DNA of 64,000 bases from the NCBI RefSeq assembly GCF_032362555.1, contig NC_083506.1:12943501-13007500 (forward strand), given 5' to 3'. The notes under the pieces are model-generated. The model saw only the letters and a program-made list of their open reading frames with translations. It searched no databases and was not told the DNA's origin. Made by a program: the position numbers and the translations under genes. This DNA is from Amyelois transitella (Eukaryota > Arthropoda > Insecta > Lepidoptera > Pyralidae). This document shows positions 45,501 to 54,400 of the stretch, piece by piece. The stretch's first letter is position 1, and the number at the start of each line of letters is the position of its first letter.

Positions 45501-45859
45501 GACAGAATTGAGATCCAAATAGTGACAGGTTGCTAGCCCATCGCCTAAAAAAGAATCCCAAGGTGGTAAGCCCATCCCTTAATCACCTTTTACGACATCG
45601 ATGGGAAAGAGATGGAGTGGTCCTATTCTTTCTTGTATTGGGTGCCGGGAACCGCACGGCACACGGTTAATGTCCTCACCTACATAATTCCTCTTGGAAA
45701 TATAATTAATCATGATTTAATTTCGAACCTGGTCGCATTAAGTAACGTCAGAGTATTAATCCTGTCCTCAGTCAATGGTTTTCCAAAATATGCATCGTAG
45801 AGCACTTGAGATGCTATTGTCTTTATAAATAAGATACATATTGTATACTTCAATATCAT
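33514..45859 (-). CDS. Haem-peroxidase-like gene, copy 1 (exon 4 not found; possible pseudogene)
   Basis: Animal haem peroxidase family, predicted secreted. Exons in gene order: 1 45729-45859, 2 44386-44525, 3 43054-43218, 5 41223-41415, 6 39955-40155, 7 37856-38000, 8 37427-37583, 9 36570-36734, 10 35048-35246, 11 34253-34358, 12 33514-33685. Every exon except the last has the same length as in copy 2, and each keeps an open frame and splice sites. Signal peptide MILKYTICILFIKTIASQ. Landmarks: REHNRLARKL (exon 6), RYFH with the proximal His (exon 7), NRGRDHGVPPYNAYRRLCGL (exon 9). The distal pocket reads FLLGALGDSID, without the expected HD. No equivalent of copy 2 exon 4 (191 bp) is seen between 41416 and 43053, and exon 3 to exon 5 joining shifts the frame. 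Exon 1 donor GTTCGA is weak. Introns hold a mariner, many SINEs, and partial copies of exons 6 and 9. Confidence 0.8.
33890..34108 (-). repeat. SINE-A copy
   Basis: CATACATATAATCACGTTTA to GGTGCTGGGAACCACA, slightly shortened, in peroxidase 1 intron 11. Confidence 0.8.
34485..34738 (-). repeat. SINE-A copy
   Basis: CATACATACATATAATCACG to TGGTGCCGGAAAACATACGG. Confidence 0.8.
34889..35030 (+). repeat. RTE-like LINE 3' fragment
   Basis: CCGCCGAGCTTGCACGAAGG to GGGAAAGAGGCGTAATTTTA and TATG repeats; encodes the LINE C-terminus. Opposite strand to the host gene. Confidence 0.85.
35265..35708. repeat. Inverted pair of SINE-A copies
   Basis: 35265-35402 is reversed (tail to GTGACAGGTTGA); 35444-35708 is forward and full (GTCGTGTGGTTCCCGG to TATGTATGTATG). 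They face each other across 40 bp in intron 10 of peroxidase 1. Confidence 0.8.
35725..35960 (-). repeat. Repeat-C copy
   Basis: T-rich start, GGTTGACGTCAAATAAATTA, then GCCGCTTCCAAGGCGTCAG, CACTGCAGCATTTTC and AATAGAATAG. Useful empty-site reference for the insertion at 62545. Confidence 0.75.
36266..36569 (-). pseudogene. Two tandem partial copies of peroxidase exon 9 fused to SINE-A tails
   Basis: Exon 9 3' ends at about 36273-36327 and 36425-36468 (CTTGAAGTCCTCCCACTTGC) are each followed on the plus strand by a SINE-A 3' end (CTTTTCAAGACTGTTGGC to GACATGACCATATGTATG) and a spacer GAAACATAATAAAATAAATT. A third spacer precedes the true exon at 36570. Each exon piece keeps a GTATGT donor where the true exon has GTAAGT. 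Unit length is about 150 bp. The same spacer follows the SINE ending at 35708. Confidence 0.85.
36817..37085 (-). repeat. SINE-A copy with perfect 23-bp target-site duplication
   Basis: The 23 bp at 36794-36816 are repeated exactly at 37086-37108. This fixes the element as 269 bp, from a CATA-repeat tail to CCGGAAACCACACGGC, and shows insertion by target-primed reverse transcription. Confidence 0.92.
37258..37415. repeat. LINE and SINE-A scraps
   Basis: 37258-37313 is a 55-bp RTE-like LINE 3' end (reversed). 37340-37415 is a SINE-A 3' piece (+) ending GAGATTTTGACGTGAATG. Confidence 0.7.
37762..37838 (-). repeat. Repeat-D fragment
   Basis: CAAAATAACTATTCCACGCG to GGGCACAGCTAG, the reversed start of Repeat-D, 18 bp from peroxidase 1 exon 7. 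Confidence 0.75.
38130..38337 (+). repeat. Two SINE-A 3' pieces in a row
   Basis: CAATTCTATCATTAAGC to AGAAGTGATTATATAT, then CATACAGCTAGACGTGGGC to GACGTGACTATAATG. Confidence 0.75.
38348..38438 (-). pseudogene. Partial duplicate of peroxidase exon 6 keeping the splice donor
   Basis: Minus strand reads DQKLFETARGIHIARWQFIT then YYELMSLVLG and GTAAGT. It matches the last 91 bp of exon 6 (39955-40155) closely. It is cut at its 5' side by a SINE-A copy and lies downstream of exon 6 beyond the mariner. No acceptor seen. Confidence 0.88.
38447..38605 (+). repeat. SINE-A 3' part
   Basis: GATTCTTCTTTTAGGCGATG to TGACCATGTGTATGTATG; the mariner inserted beside its tail. Confidence 0.8.
38606..39925 (-). 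mobile_element. mariner transposon, one nonsense codon in the transposase
   Basis: Tc1/mariner DNA transposon. The terminal inverted repeats are recognisable near both ends (CTGTCAAGAAAGTAGCAGG at 38611 and, reversed at 39918, AGTCAGAAAAGTATCGGG). Insertion at TA is expected; exact ends are uncertain by a few bases. It lies in intron 6 of peroxidase 1, on the same strand. Confidence 0.9.
38644..39733 (-). pseudogene. mariner transposase, DD34D type, interrupted
   Basis: Starts MDKNIEQRVCLKFCIANG (39733). Helix-turn-helix paired-like domains fill the first 110 residues (WYKAFKSGRDVMEDLPRSGR). Catalytic residues sit in VTGDETWVYEFD, HHDNAPSH and YSPDMAPADFFLFPKL, the D,D34D spacing of mariner. 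Directly after FPKL comes a TAA at 38841-38843, then the frame goes on with PLRGTRFQSVEDIKENSRRE and ends with GAYFESDKINLDE. Thus only one stop interrupts an otherwise full transposase: a recent insertion, but not active as it stands. Confidence 0.9.
40199..40470 (+). repeat. SINE-A full-length copy
   Basis: GTGCCGTGTGGTTCCCGGCA to GACGTTACCATATGTATG, with a small local duplication (GGATAGGCTGGAAGCC). Confidence 0.85.
40497..40960. repeat. Cluster of three SINE-A copies in alternating orientation
   Basis: 40497-40672 forward (GGGATAGGCTTCCAAAC to ATTATATGTATG), 40680-40841 reversed (AGAATTGAGATTCAAATAG to CCGGGAACCACACGGCAC), 40850-40955 forward 3' part. Confidence 0.8.
40960..41128 (-). 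repeat. RTE-like LINE 3' fragment
   Basis: AAAATCACGCCTCTTTCCCA to CAGGACGTCCTTGATTTG. Confidence 0.85.
41440..41680 (+). repeat. SINE-A diverged copy
   Basis: TGTCGTGTAGTTTCCGGC to GACGTGACTATATGTATG with several deletions. The next segment, 41700-42055, contains no exon or repeat I recognise. Confidence 0.75.
42056..42419. repeat. SINE-A head-to-head foldback pair
   Basis: 42056-42281 forward (GTGCCGTGTGGTTCATGGCA onward) runs directly into 42282-42419 reversed (CAGGTTGCTAGCCCGTCG to GGGAACTACACGGCAC). The outer ends are inverted copies with almost no spacer. Confidence 0.85.
42430..42720. repeat. Repeat-E scrap and Repeat-C copy
   Basis: 42430-42500 Repeat-E (AAAGGTTGTAGAAGTCAAAT). 42541-42700 Repeat-C, minus sense (TTGGTGGACGTCAAATGAAT, CGCTTCCAAGACGTCAGTG). 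42721-42925 has nothing recognised. Confidence 0.65.
42926..43015 (-). repeat. SINE-A fragment
   Basis: GAATCACGTCTTTATCCCTT to CCACGTTCAGCTG, then a stub of the 5' end (GTGCCGGGAACCAGACGG). Confidence 0.7.
43222..43446 (-). repeat. Repeat-D copy
   Basis: Reversed: TACTATTATTATTTATTAAT, ACTACTGAATTGATTACGAT, then CCCGCGGGATTGATAGGG and GACGAAGTCGCGGGCGGCC. Begins within a few bp of the peroxidase 1 exon 3 acceptor. Confidence 0.7.
43473..43698 (-). repeat. SINE-A copy
   Basis: CATACATACATATTGTCACG to GAGATGGAGTGGTCCTATTC; last 30 bp missing. Confidence 0.8.
43775..44222. repeat. Inverted SINE-A pair
   Basis: 43775-43985 reversed (ACTTTCATGTCTATGTCTC to TACGACATGG); 44005-44222 forward (CACTAATAAAAAGAAGAAT to GACGTGATCAAGTG). 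Confidence 0.75.
44222..44360 (-). repeat. RTE-like LINE 3' fragment
   Basis: ATAAAATCACGCCTCTTTCC to GCAAGCTCGGCGGTTTC; it ends about 30 bp from peroxidase 1 exon 2. Confidence 0.85.
44632..44932 (-). repeat. RTE-like LINE 3' fragment (about 300 bp)
   Basis: Same LINE end extended to CATCCTCTCCACATGACCGA; encodes RWFGHVERMNESMLTKQIYK on the minus strand. Confidence 0.88.
45005..45240 (+). repeat. SINE-A diverged copy
   Basis: CATGCTGTATGGTTCCCG to TTTACCCCGCAA. Confidence 0.7.
45411..45665 (-). repeat. SINE-A full-length copy
   Basis: ACATATGATCACGTTCATAT to GTGCCGGGAACCGCACGGCA; ends about 65 bp from peroxidase 1 exon 1. Confidence 0.85.
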
Positions 45860-46027
45860 TGTTCACAATCAAAGTTCACAGTAAAGAGTAAACTGCTTGA
45901 TGATTATCCGCTGGTTTTAAATCCTGGTAACTAATTATTTGTTCTAGCTAATAAGCTAATTGGTATAAGCGAATTCGACCAAATCGATTGCGAAGTGTGT
46001 AGACTTGACGAGTAGAAACATAACGTA

Positions 46028-46365
46028 ACATAAAATCACGCCTCTTTCCCGGAGGGGTAGGCAGAGACTACATCTTTCCACTTGCCACGATCTCTGCATA
46101 CTGCCTTCGCTTCATACACATTCATAACTCTCTTCATGCAAGCTCGGCGGTTTCGGGTACTCTCGACCTGACCCTTTGTCAGGACGTCCTTAATTTGATC
46201 AAGATACGTTCGTCTAGGTCTTCCCACTCCGACCTTTCCCTCCACACTCTCCTTGTGTATCTGCTTAGTCAACCTGCTTTCACTCAGCCTCTCCACATGA
46301 CCGAACCATCTTAACATACCCTTTTCTATTCCTGTAACTACATCTTCCTTCACATCACAACATGA
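46028..46365 (-). repeat. RTE-like LINE 3' fragment (about 335 bp)
   Basis: Encodes EDVVTGIEKGMLRWFGHVER onward to the LINE C-terminus SAYPSGKEA, without stops. Begins the intergenic region between the divergent peroxidase copies 1 and 2. Confidence 0.88.
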
Positions 46366-46429
46366 CGAGTAACTTTTATGAAATTTCCATTATATATTTT
46401 GTGGGGCAACATACAAATATATACACTTA

Positions 46430-46545
46430 CGGGGTAGACACAGTCTTACAAAGACTGAAAGGATACATTCAACTGTATGGCATAAAGATGAAAATGCGAT
46501 TCAAAAAGTCATAAGTTGCTAGTCCATCGCCTAAAAAGAATCCCA
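46430..46545 (-). repeat. SINE-A partial copy
   Basis: TTACGGGGTAGACACAGTC to CTAAAAAGAATCCCAAG. Confidence 0.7.
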
Positions 46546-46555
46546 AGTAAATAAA

Positions 46556-46797
46556 TAAATATAAATATATACAGGACAAATTACACAGATTGAGTTAGCC
46601 TCGAAGTAAGTTCGAGACTTGTGTTACGAGATACTAACTCAACGATACTTTATTTTATAATAAATACTTATATAGATAAACATCCAAGACCCAGGCCAAT
46701 CAGAGAAAGTTCTTTTCACATCATGCCCTGACCGGGATTCGAACCCGGGACCTCCGGTGACACAGACAAGCGTACTACCGCTACGCCACAGAGGCCG
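46556..46797 (-). repeat. tRNA-derived SINE-B full copy
   Basis: Reversed: ATATATACAGGACAAATTAC to CCGGGATTCGAACCCGGGAC and CTACGCCACAGAGGCC. Both promoter boxes are present. Confidence 0.88.
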
Positions 46798-46981
46798 TCA
46801 AAGAATCTATCAAACTAAAAGTTAAAAATATCGAACTAAAAGTTCAAAAGAATCCCTTAGTCACCTTTTACGACATCCATGGGTAAGAGGACAGTGATGT
46901 TTAGTTGCAAAAAGATTTTATGCCAAAATTAACAAACAGCACGTGATTATACAGAATTGGCCCGAAATGTTTGTATTTTAT

Positions 46982-47150
46982 TGCATACATACATATATAT
47001 GGTCACGTCTATATCCCTTGCGGGGTAGACAGAGCCAACAGTCTTGAAAAAACTGATCGACCACGTTCAGCTATTTGGCTTAATGACAGAATTGAGATTC
47101 AAATAGGTTGCTAATCCATCGCCTACTATTCTCTTTTATGTTTGTGCCGA
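46982..47150 (-). repeat. SINE-A partial copy
   Basis: CATACATACATATATATGGT to CTATTCTCTTTTATGTTTGT with an internal loss. A 38-bp SINE-A scrap also lies at 46848-46885. Confidence 0.75.
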
Positions 47151-47429
47151 GAATTAATATTTATAAAATTTACTTCACCTTCATGAAAAATACAAAGGAA
47201 AAATAGGTCAAGAAAGTCATAAAAATCTTATTTACCTACGAAGAATTACGAATCATTTAAAACCGCTTATATCGTAATTATGATTACATTGCGTAGGTAC
47301 CTACCTACATATATCGATGTTTTGTATGTTTAATTGTGCGTAGCCAAGTGAATCAATTAAATCAACGCATTTCCTCATTTATCCTCAATGATTACTGTAC
47401 AATGTAAGGCCTCTAAATCAAATTCAGGG

Positions 47430-47625
47430 TCGGATCTAATCGAGTTCGATTCCCGGTCAGGTCAACTTTTCCTTTGTTTTGGATGCTTATCATCCTCAAC
47501 AAAGGAAAAGTTAAGAAAAACGTAAGAGCATAGTTACACTATGTAGCATAGTGTAACCATGCTCTTTATAACTATATATCTCTTTAGTAACACTATGTAC
47601 CATAGTATACTCTTACGTTGAGGGC
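47430..47625. repeat. Nested hairpins behind a tRNA-SINE-like head
   Basis: Box-B-like GAGTTCGATTCCCGGTCAGG at 47440-47460. Stem 1: AACTTTTCCTTTGTT 47464-47478 pairs perfectly with 47498-47512, with GGATG/CATCC inside. Stem 2: 47524-47543 pairs with 47547-47566, 19 of 20 bases, loop TAG. An outer stem CGTAAGAG 47521-47528 pairs with CTCTTACG 47610-47617, enclosing also CTATG TAC CATAG. Confidence 0.85.
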
Positions 47626-47661
47626 AAACATCATATTATATCGACATATTCACGCAACTGG

Positions 47662-47918
47662 CTGTGTAACCATACATACATATGGGCACGTCTATATCCC
47701 TTGTGGGGTAGGCAGAGCCAACAGTCTTGAAAAAACTGATCTGAACTGGCTTAATGATAGAATTGAGATTCAAATAGTGACAGGTTGCTAATCTATCACC
47801 TAAAAAAAGAATCCCAAGTTTATAAGCCTATCCCTCAGTTGCCTTTTACGACATCCATGGGAAAGAGATGGAGTGGTCCTATTCCTTTTTGTATTGGTGC
47901 CGGGAACCACACGGATTT
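47662..47918 (-). repeat. SINE-A full-length copy
   Basis: CATACATACATATGGGCACG to GTGCCGGGAACCACACGG. Confidence 0.85.
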
Positions 47919-48204
47919 ATTTTTATTAGATATTATTTTTATTACCGGAATTGTAGTCCAATATTGATCGTAGTTCTTGAACTAGTTAAAACTGGTAAAA
48001 GTGTATTGTATATCCTTAGTAGCCTCTTACGCCATCAATAACGAAGACATGGAGATGTCGTAATCTGAAATGGCAGTACAACATTGAAGATACTCGTAAT
48101 ATATGCACAAACGTACATTAATTATATCTGAAACGGATGTGGAAATGATAAATCATTTATGAGTCTTTTTTTCTTAGCATCAAGACTATAAAGGTAACTG
48201 AATA

Positions 48205-48372
48205 ATTCAAATCTGTTGTTACCGCTTCTTCTGCGCTGACGCCTTGGAAGCGGCAGTTAACTTAGTCTTGAGTAATTTATTTGACGTCAACCACTTTGTG
48301 TGAAACCAAAAAATTTGATAATTATCAAGCGATACCTATAATACTCGTAATGAATAAAAATTTTGAATTTTG
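48205..48372 (+). repeat. Repeat-C copy just upstream of peroxidase copy 2
   Basis: GTTACCGCTTCTTCTGCGCT, CCTTGGAAGCGGCAG hairpin, GACGTCAACCACTTTGTG and an end GAATAAAAATTTTGAATTTT. It ends about 40 bp before the ATG, so it lies in the promoter or 5' UTR. Confidence 0.75.
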
Positions 48373-48410
48373 ATTTTATTGAATTACAAACGATTTTAAT
48401 CGTTGCAAAA

Positions 48411-51400
48411 ATGTTGTTGAAGCGTGTGATTAGTGTTTTGTTGATACATTCTGCTGTAGGACAAGTATTGTACGATGTGTACTTTGGAAAACCCATTACA
48501 GAAGACAGGAATAATACATTGACAAGTTTAAATGCAACTAGGTAATGTAATTTGACTCACATATAATCATGTCTTTCTACCTCACGGGGTTGACAGAGAG
48601 ATGAAGTGGTCCTATTATTTTTTCAATTGGTGCCAGGAACTACACGGCATTAATTTTGATCAAACATTTTACTATTTGAGTGCCGTGTGGTTCTCGGCAC
48701 CAGTAAAAACATAATAGGACCACTCCATCTCTTTCCCATGGATGTCGTAAAAAGCGACTAAGGGATGGGCTTACAAACTTGGGATTCTTTTTTTAAGGCG
48801 ATGGGCTGGTAACCTGTCACTATTTGAGTATAAATTCAATCATCAGGCCAAGCAGTTTAGCGTGACCTGTCGTTCTTTAAGAGACTGTTGGCTCTGTCTA
48901 CCCTGCAAGAGATATGGACGCGACCATACGTATGTATGTATGTTTTTACTATTAACGATTCATTCCTTTTTCTAGTCCATGCATGATATCGGTGCAGCCG
49001 TGCAAGAAGCACGAGGGTCGGCGCGTGGACGGCACCTGCGTCAACCCCAAGTACCCGTCCAGGAACGGCTCCCCCACCCCCTTGCTCAGGATGCTGCCTG
49101 CCAAATTTGGAGCAGGCAAGTAGTAGTGCCGTGTGGTTCCCGGCACTATTACAAAAAAGAATAGGACCACTCCATCTCTTTCCCATGGATGTCGTAAAAG
49201 GCGACTAAGGGATAGGCTTATAAACTTAGGATTCCTCTTTTAGGCGATGGGCTAGCAACCTGTCACTATTTGAATCTCGGTTCTATCATTAAGCCAAATA
49301 GCTGAACGTGGCCATTCAGTCTTTTCAAGACTGTTGGCTCTGTCTACCCCGCAAGGGATATAGACGTGATCATATGTATGTATGTAAGTAGTTTTGGGAT
49401 CTAGAACACAATTTGAGCAATGAACTTGCAGTCATGATTTTACGAGATACAACAACATGTGCCTTATATTGCATAGAAAAATTCCTCTATAAGAGTTCTT
49501 AAATTTGTTCCTTAGTTTCAAGATTCATATTTCATATGTCAATGGACAGAACAAACCGCTAAATTAGAGATTTCAACTGTGACATGTGAAGAGATGGGTG
49601 GAGAGGTATTCCTTAGAGATATTCTGGAGATTCCGAGGGAATGGCAATAAATGTTTCTTTTTTTACTTTTTACATACTTTGCATTATGCTTGTAGGCGAT
49701 GGGTTAGCAATCTGTGTAGCAAGCCATGGTTTTATGATGGTATTGTGATTCAAATAGTTAAACGAGCCTTTCAGTCTTTTCTAGATTCATCAGTGCAGCC
49801 GCGGGCGTTTTTCAGTTTTATCAGGAACTTGATAAGTTTTGGGTTCTGTTAATGGAATCTTTTCATTGAATCTTATATTTCTTTTATTTCAATCCACAGG
49901 TAATACCCTGCGACCAGCCATGAACGGCTCCGAGTTGCCCTCAGCCCGCCTCATCCGCACCAAGATCCTGAGCGAAGGATACCACGCCGATCACCACTTC
50001 AGTGCCTTAGCATCGAACATATTTTTGTTTGCTATCATTGACTGCTTAGACGTACTTTATCTAGGTAAGTACATTATTAAGTAAATTAGAATTGAAAATA
50101 GTTTTAACCTTTGAAACTTAAATTTGAAAGAAGTTAAAAAAGAAAATGTAGTTTTACAAGTATCCACGTGCAACAATGGTCTGTTGAGTTTGTGCCCCTA
50201 CATCCATATAATCACGTCTGTATCCCTTGCGGAGAAGACAGAGCAAGCAGTCTTGAAAGACTGATAGGCCACACAGCTGTTCACCCTAATGATAGAAAAG
50301 AGATTCAAATAGTGACAGGTTGCTAGCCCATCGCGTATAAGAAGAATCAAAAAAAAGTTTATAAGAGTTTGTGTAATAGTTAGAAATTTATTACAGCAAC
50401 TGGATATTAATTATCAATGGTCATTCAAAGTGCACCGTACAAAAATTACTTTGTTACAGTGCGGTATATGCTGGTCAGTGAGTGTTGTCTGGGCAACACT
50501 CCGAACCGCGCCAGTCCCGACTGCATCGCCATCCCGGTCCCCGAGGACGACCCGTTCCTCCGCCGCAGCGGCGTCAGGTGCATGAACCTCACCAGATTCC
50601 AGACCTACCAGGACTTCAGATGTATACCTAATACGTTACCAGCAGAACGTGTAAGTTTTCTGTCCTAGTTATTGAATTCTAATAGAATTCAGCAATAGCG
50701 TGATCATAAAATTGTAAGTGATTCCCTCACCGTGTGCCGTGTGGTTCCCGGCGCCAATATAAAAAAGAATAGGACCATTTCATCTCGTTCCCATGGATGT
50801 TGTAAAAGGCGTCTAAGGGATAGGCTTATAAACTTGATATTCTTCTTTTAGGTGACGGGCTAGCAACATGTCCTAACTTTTCAACATGTCAACTTTTTAT
50901 TACAGCTAATATTTACAACTCCACTGCTAGACTTGTCGGTAATTTATGGAAACAACGATGCGCAGTCGCGGATGACCAGATCATATCGGAATGGTCTGCT
51001 TAGATCCGAATTCAAGGATGGTGTGGAAAGACCACCGACTAATGGCGAGACTTGTATCAATAATCAAAGACCTAGAGAGAACGCTTGCTATGAGTTTGGT
51101 AAGACTGAATCTATATTGATTTGAAAATTGTCATTAACCGTATCTACATACATATGTATCACACGACTATATCCCTTGCGGTAGACAGAGCCAACAATCT
51201 TGGAAAACTGATAGGCCACGTTCAGCTGTTTGGCTTAATGATAGAATTGAGATTCAAATTGTGACAGGTTGCTAGCCCATCACCTAAAAGGAGAATCCCG
51301 AGTTGATACGCTTATCCCTTAGTCACCTTTTACGACATCCATGGGACAGATATGGAGTGGTCCTATATTTTTTTCTATTGGTGCCGGGAACCACACGGCA

Positions 51401-54400
51401 CAGTTCTTACAGTCAACCAAAATAATAAAGAAAATCCAGAGTCAAACAGGCAGCGCACATTACAAGCTGTATTGAGGATGCGTTACAATAATCGGCCTGT
51501 TTATTTCTAATGCTAATTTCCATTTAAGGGGACACATTCGGAGGCAACACTCTCCAGGGTATAGCACTGTCTTCTTTAATGCTTTACCGGGAGCACAATC
51601 GCATTGCCCGCAAATTAGCTGAAATTAACCCGTGCTGGGAAGACCAGGAACTCTTTGAGACAGCCCGGGAGATCAACATAGCTCAGTTCCAGTTCTTAAT
51701 ATACTATGAACTGATGGCTTTGATACTAGGTGAGATAGTTTAATTTTGACAAATATATGTTACGAGTATGACGAAGATATATTAAAAACCAATATGTGTT
51801 CAATTTTCCCACGGATCTCGTAAAAGGCGACTAAGGGATAAGGCTAATAACCTGTCTAATAATAAGGCTAGCAACCTGTCACTATTTGAATCTCAATTCT
51901 ATCTTAAAGCCAAATAGCTGAACGTGGCCTATAAGGCTTTGTTGGCTTTGTCTACCTCGCAAGGGATATAGACGTGATTATATGTATGTATGTGTTCAAT
52001 CCCCCTACTAAGGTTGCAAAGATCAGACAGTAATGGCTTTTATTAAAATCTGACTTAGCCGATCTAGGATCGTGGTCAAATGCGCACCCTAGGGTCCTAT
52101 AAAGAGAGGTGAGAATAAAACTGATGTAAGAAGTAAGAAGAAGAAGGCCATGTTGTTATTGAGAAAAAGATTTAACGTATGTTTGGCGTATGAAACATTT
52201 AGTAAATGAATGAAAGTTTCACAATGTTTTCATTTGACAGAATATTACATACATACATATGGTCACGTCTATATCCCTTGCGGGGTAGACAGAGCCAACA
52301 ATGAATGGGCTCGTTCAGCTATTTGGCCTTATGATAGAATTGAGGTTGGAATAGTGACAGGTTGCTAGCCCATCGCCCATAAAAGAATCCCAAGTTTGAC
52401 AAACAGAATATTATAAATACAAAAAGAAGTTTTGAATGTGGATGAAGCGAAGGAAGTATGCAGAGATCGTGGCAAGTGGAAAGAGGTGGTCTCCGCCGAC
52501 CACTCCGGGAAAGAGGCGTGATTTTATGTATGTATAAATACAAAAGTAAGTTTATATATTTGTTTATTAACTTTTCACGAGTTATCTCAGTAAATAACCT
52601 TCTTGATATCACGTTTATATAATTTAGACTCCAGAGATAGACATAGGGTACCTTTCGTCCTGGTAAAAACTATGTAGCTCCCGTGAAATTTGCAGTGCCT
52701 GTATGGTGGCGCTAAATTTGTCGCTTATTGTCGGTGGCGTTAAATTTGTTGTTTTTTGTAGGTGGTACTAATTACGTCGTTTTTATGTAGATGGCGTTAA
52801 ATTCGTAGCTTTATATAGATACCGCTAAATTCACGCGAACGAAACTGCTGGTACAAGCTAGTATATACTAATTACGTATGTAATTCTCCAGGGAGAAACA
52901 ACGCCATAGAAGTTGGCATTTTATACGAAACTGATGGCCACGTGAATGACTTTGATGAAAGATACAAGCCCGGAGTGTTCCACGAGTTTGTCCTGGGCAC
53001 TCGCTACTTCCACAATTTCCAAGAGGGGAGATCAGAGTAAGTGGTGAATACAGTTAAAAAGTATACAAAATAAATTTTTAACTAACTCACTCCTCCTTCT
53101 TCCCAGGAGGAAGACTTGAGTCCCAGTTGCATCCTCACCACTCTGGAGAGGAGCCCTAGACCATGGATCCTGGATTAGGTGATGACTCACCCAATCCAGG
53201 ATCCATTGTCCAGGTTGGTCATGGTTTAAACACGAAGCGACTCCCTTCTGACCTCCGCAACCTATGCTGGGGAACCTAATCCGTATTAAATCGGTCATGG
53301 TTACACATCCATTTGCCTGAATGTGATGATTTCCTCACGATGTTTTCCCTCACCGTAAAAGCATCGGTTAGTATTCAAACAAATGTCCATAACTTCGAAA
53401 ATAGTCATTGGTCGAAGTGGGATTGGAATCTGTACCTTTCTGCGCATCACGCATGTAATCTTACCGATTTGATCACCGACGCTCTCGTTACTTGTAATTT
53501 TCACCTCACGTGTTTAAACATACATACATACATATGGTCACGTCTATATCCCCTGCAGGGTAGACAGAGCCAGTCTTGAAAAGACTGAATGGCCACGTTC
53601 AGCTATTTGGCTTAGCGATAGAATTGAGATTCAACTAGTGACAGGTTGCTAGGCCATCGCCTAAAAAAGAATCCCAAGCATGTAAGCCTATCCCTCAGTC
53701 GCCTTTTACGACATCCATGGGAAAGAGATGGCAGATGGAGTGGTCCTATTCTTTTTTGTATTGGTGCCGGTAACCGCACGGCACTTAAACAATTATTTAA
53801 ATGTTTATTTCACAGCCTGTACAGCAATAAAGGCAAATATTTAGGAACCAGATTGACAGTTGATGATGGACTAAGGTCAGGCATTTACGAGCTGAACAAC
53901 ACGGAGGCTGACCTCACCCAGGGCACGTTCAGACAACCTTCGGCTAAGTTTGATTACAATCTTGATCCTGATGTAAGTAAATATAAATAACTAGCGGCCC
54001 GCCCCGGCTTCGCACGGGTTGACATATTTTTGTGTTTTATATTTTGAAATAAACAAAGAGTAAACATTTCTCTCAGGCGATAATATTTATTTTTACAATT
54101 ATGTACTATATTTATAGATATGCCGTGTGGTTCCCGGCACCAATACAAAAAAGAATAGGACCACTCCATTTCTTTCCCATGGATGTCGTAAAAGGCGACT
54201 AAGGGATAGGCTTACAAACTTGGGATTCTTTTTTAGGCGATGGGCTAGCAACCTGTCACTATTTGAATCTCAATTCTATCATTAAGCCAAATAGCTGAAC
54301 GTGGTCATTCAGTCTTTTCAAGACTCTTGGCTCTGTCTACCCCGCAAGGGACATAGACGTGACCATTCCACACAAACATACAAAAATACAAATTTTTCCT

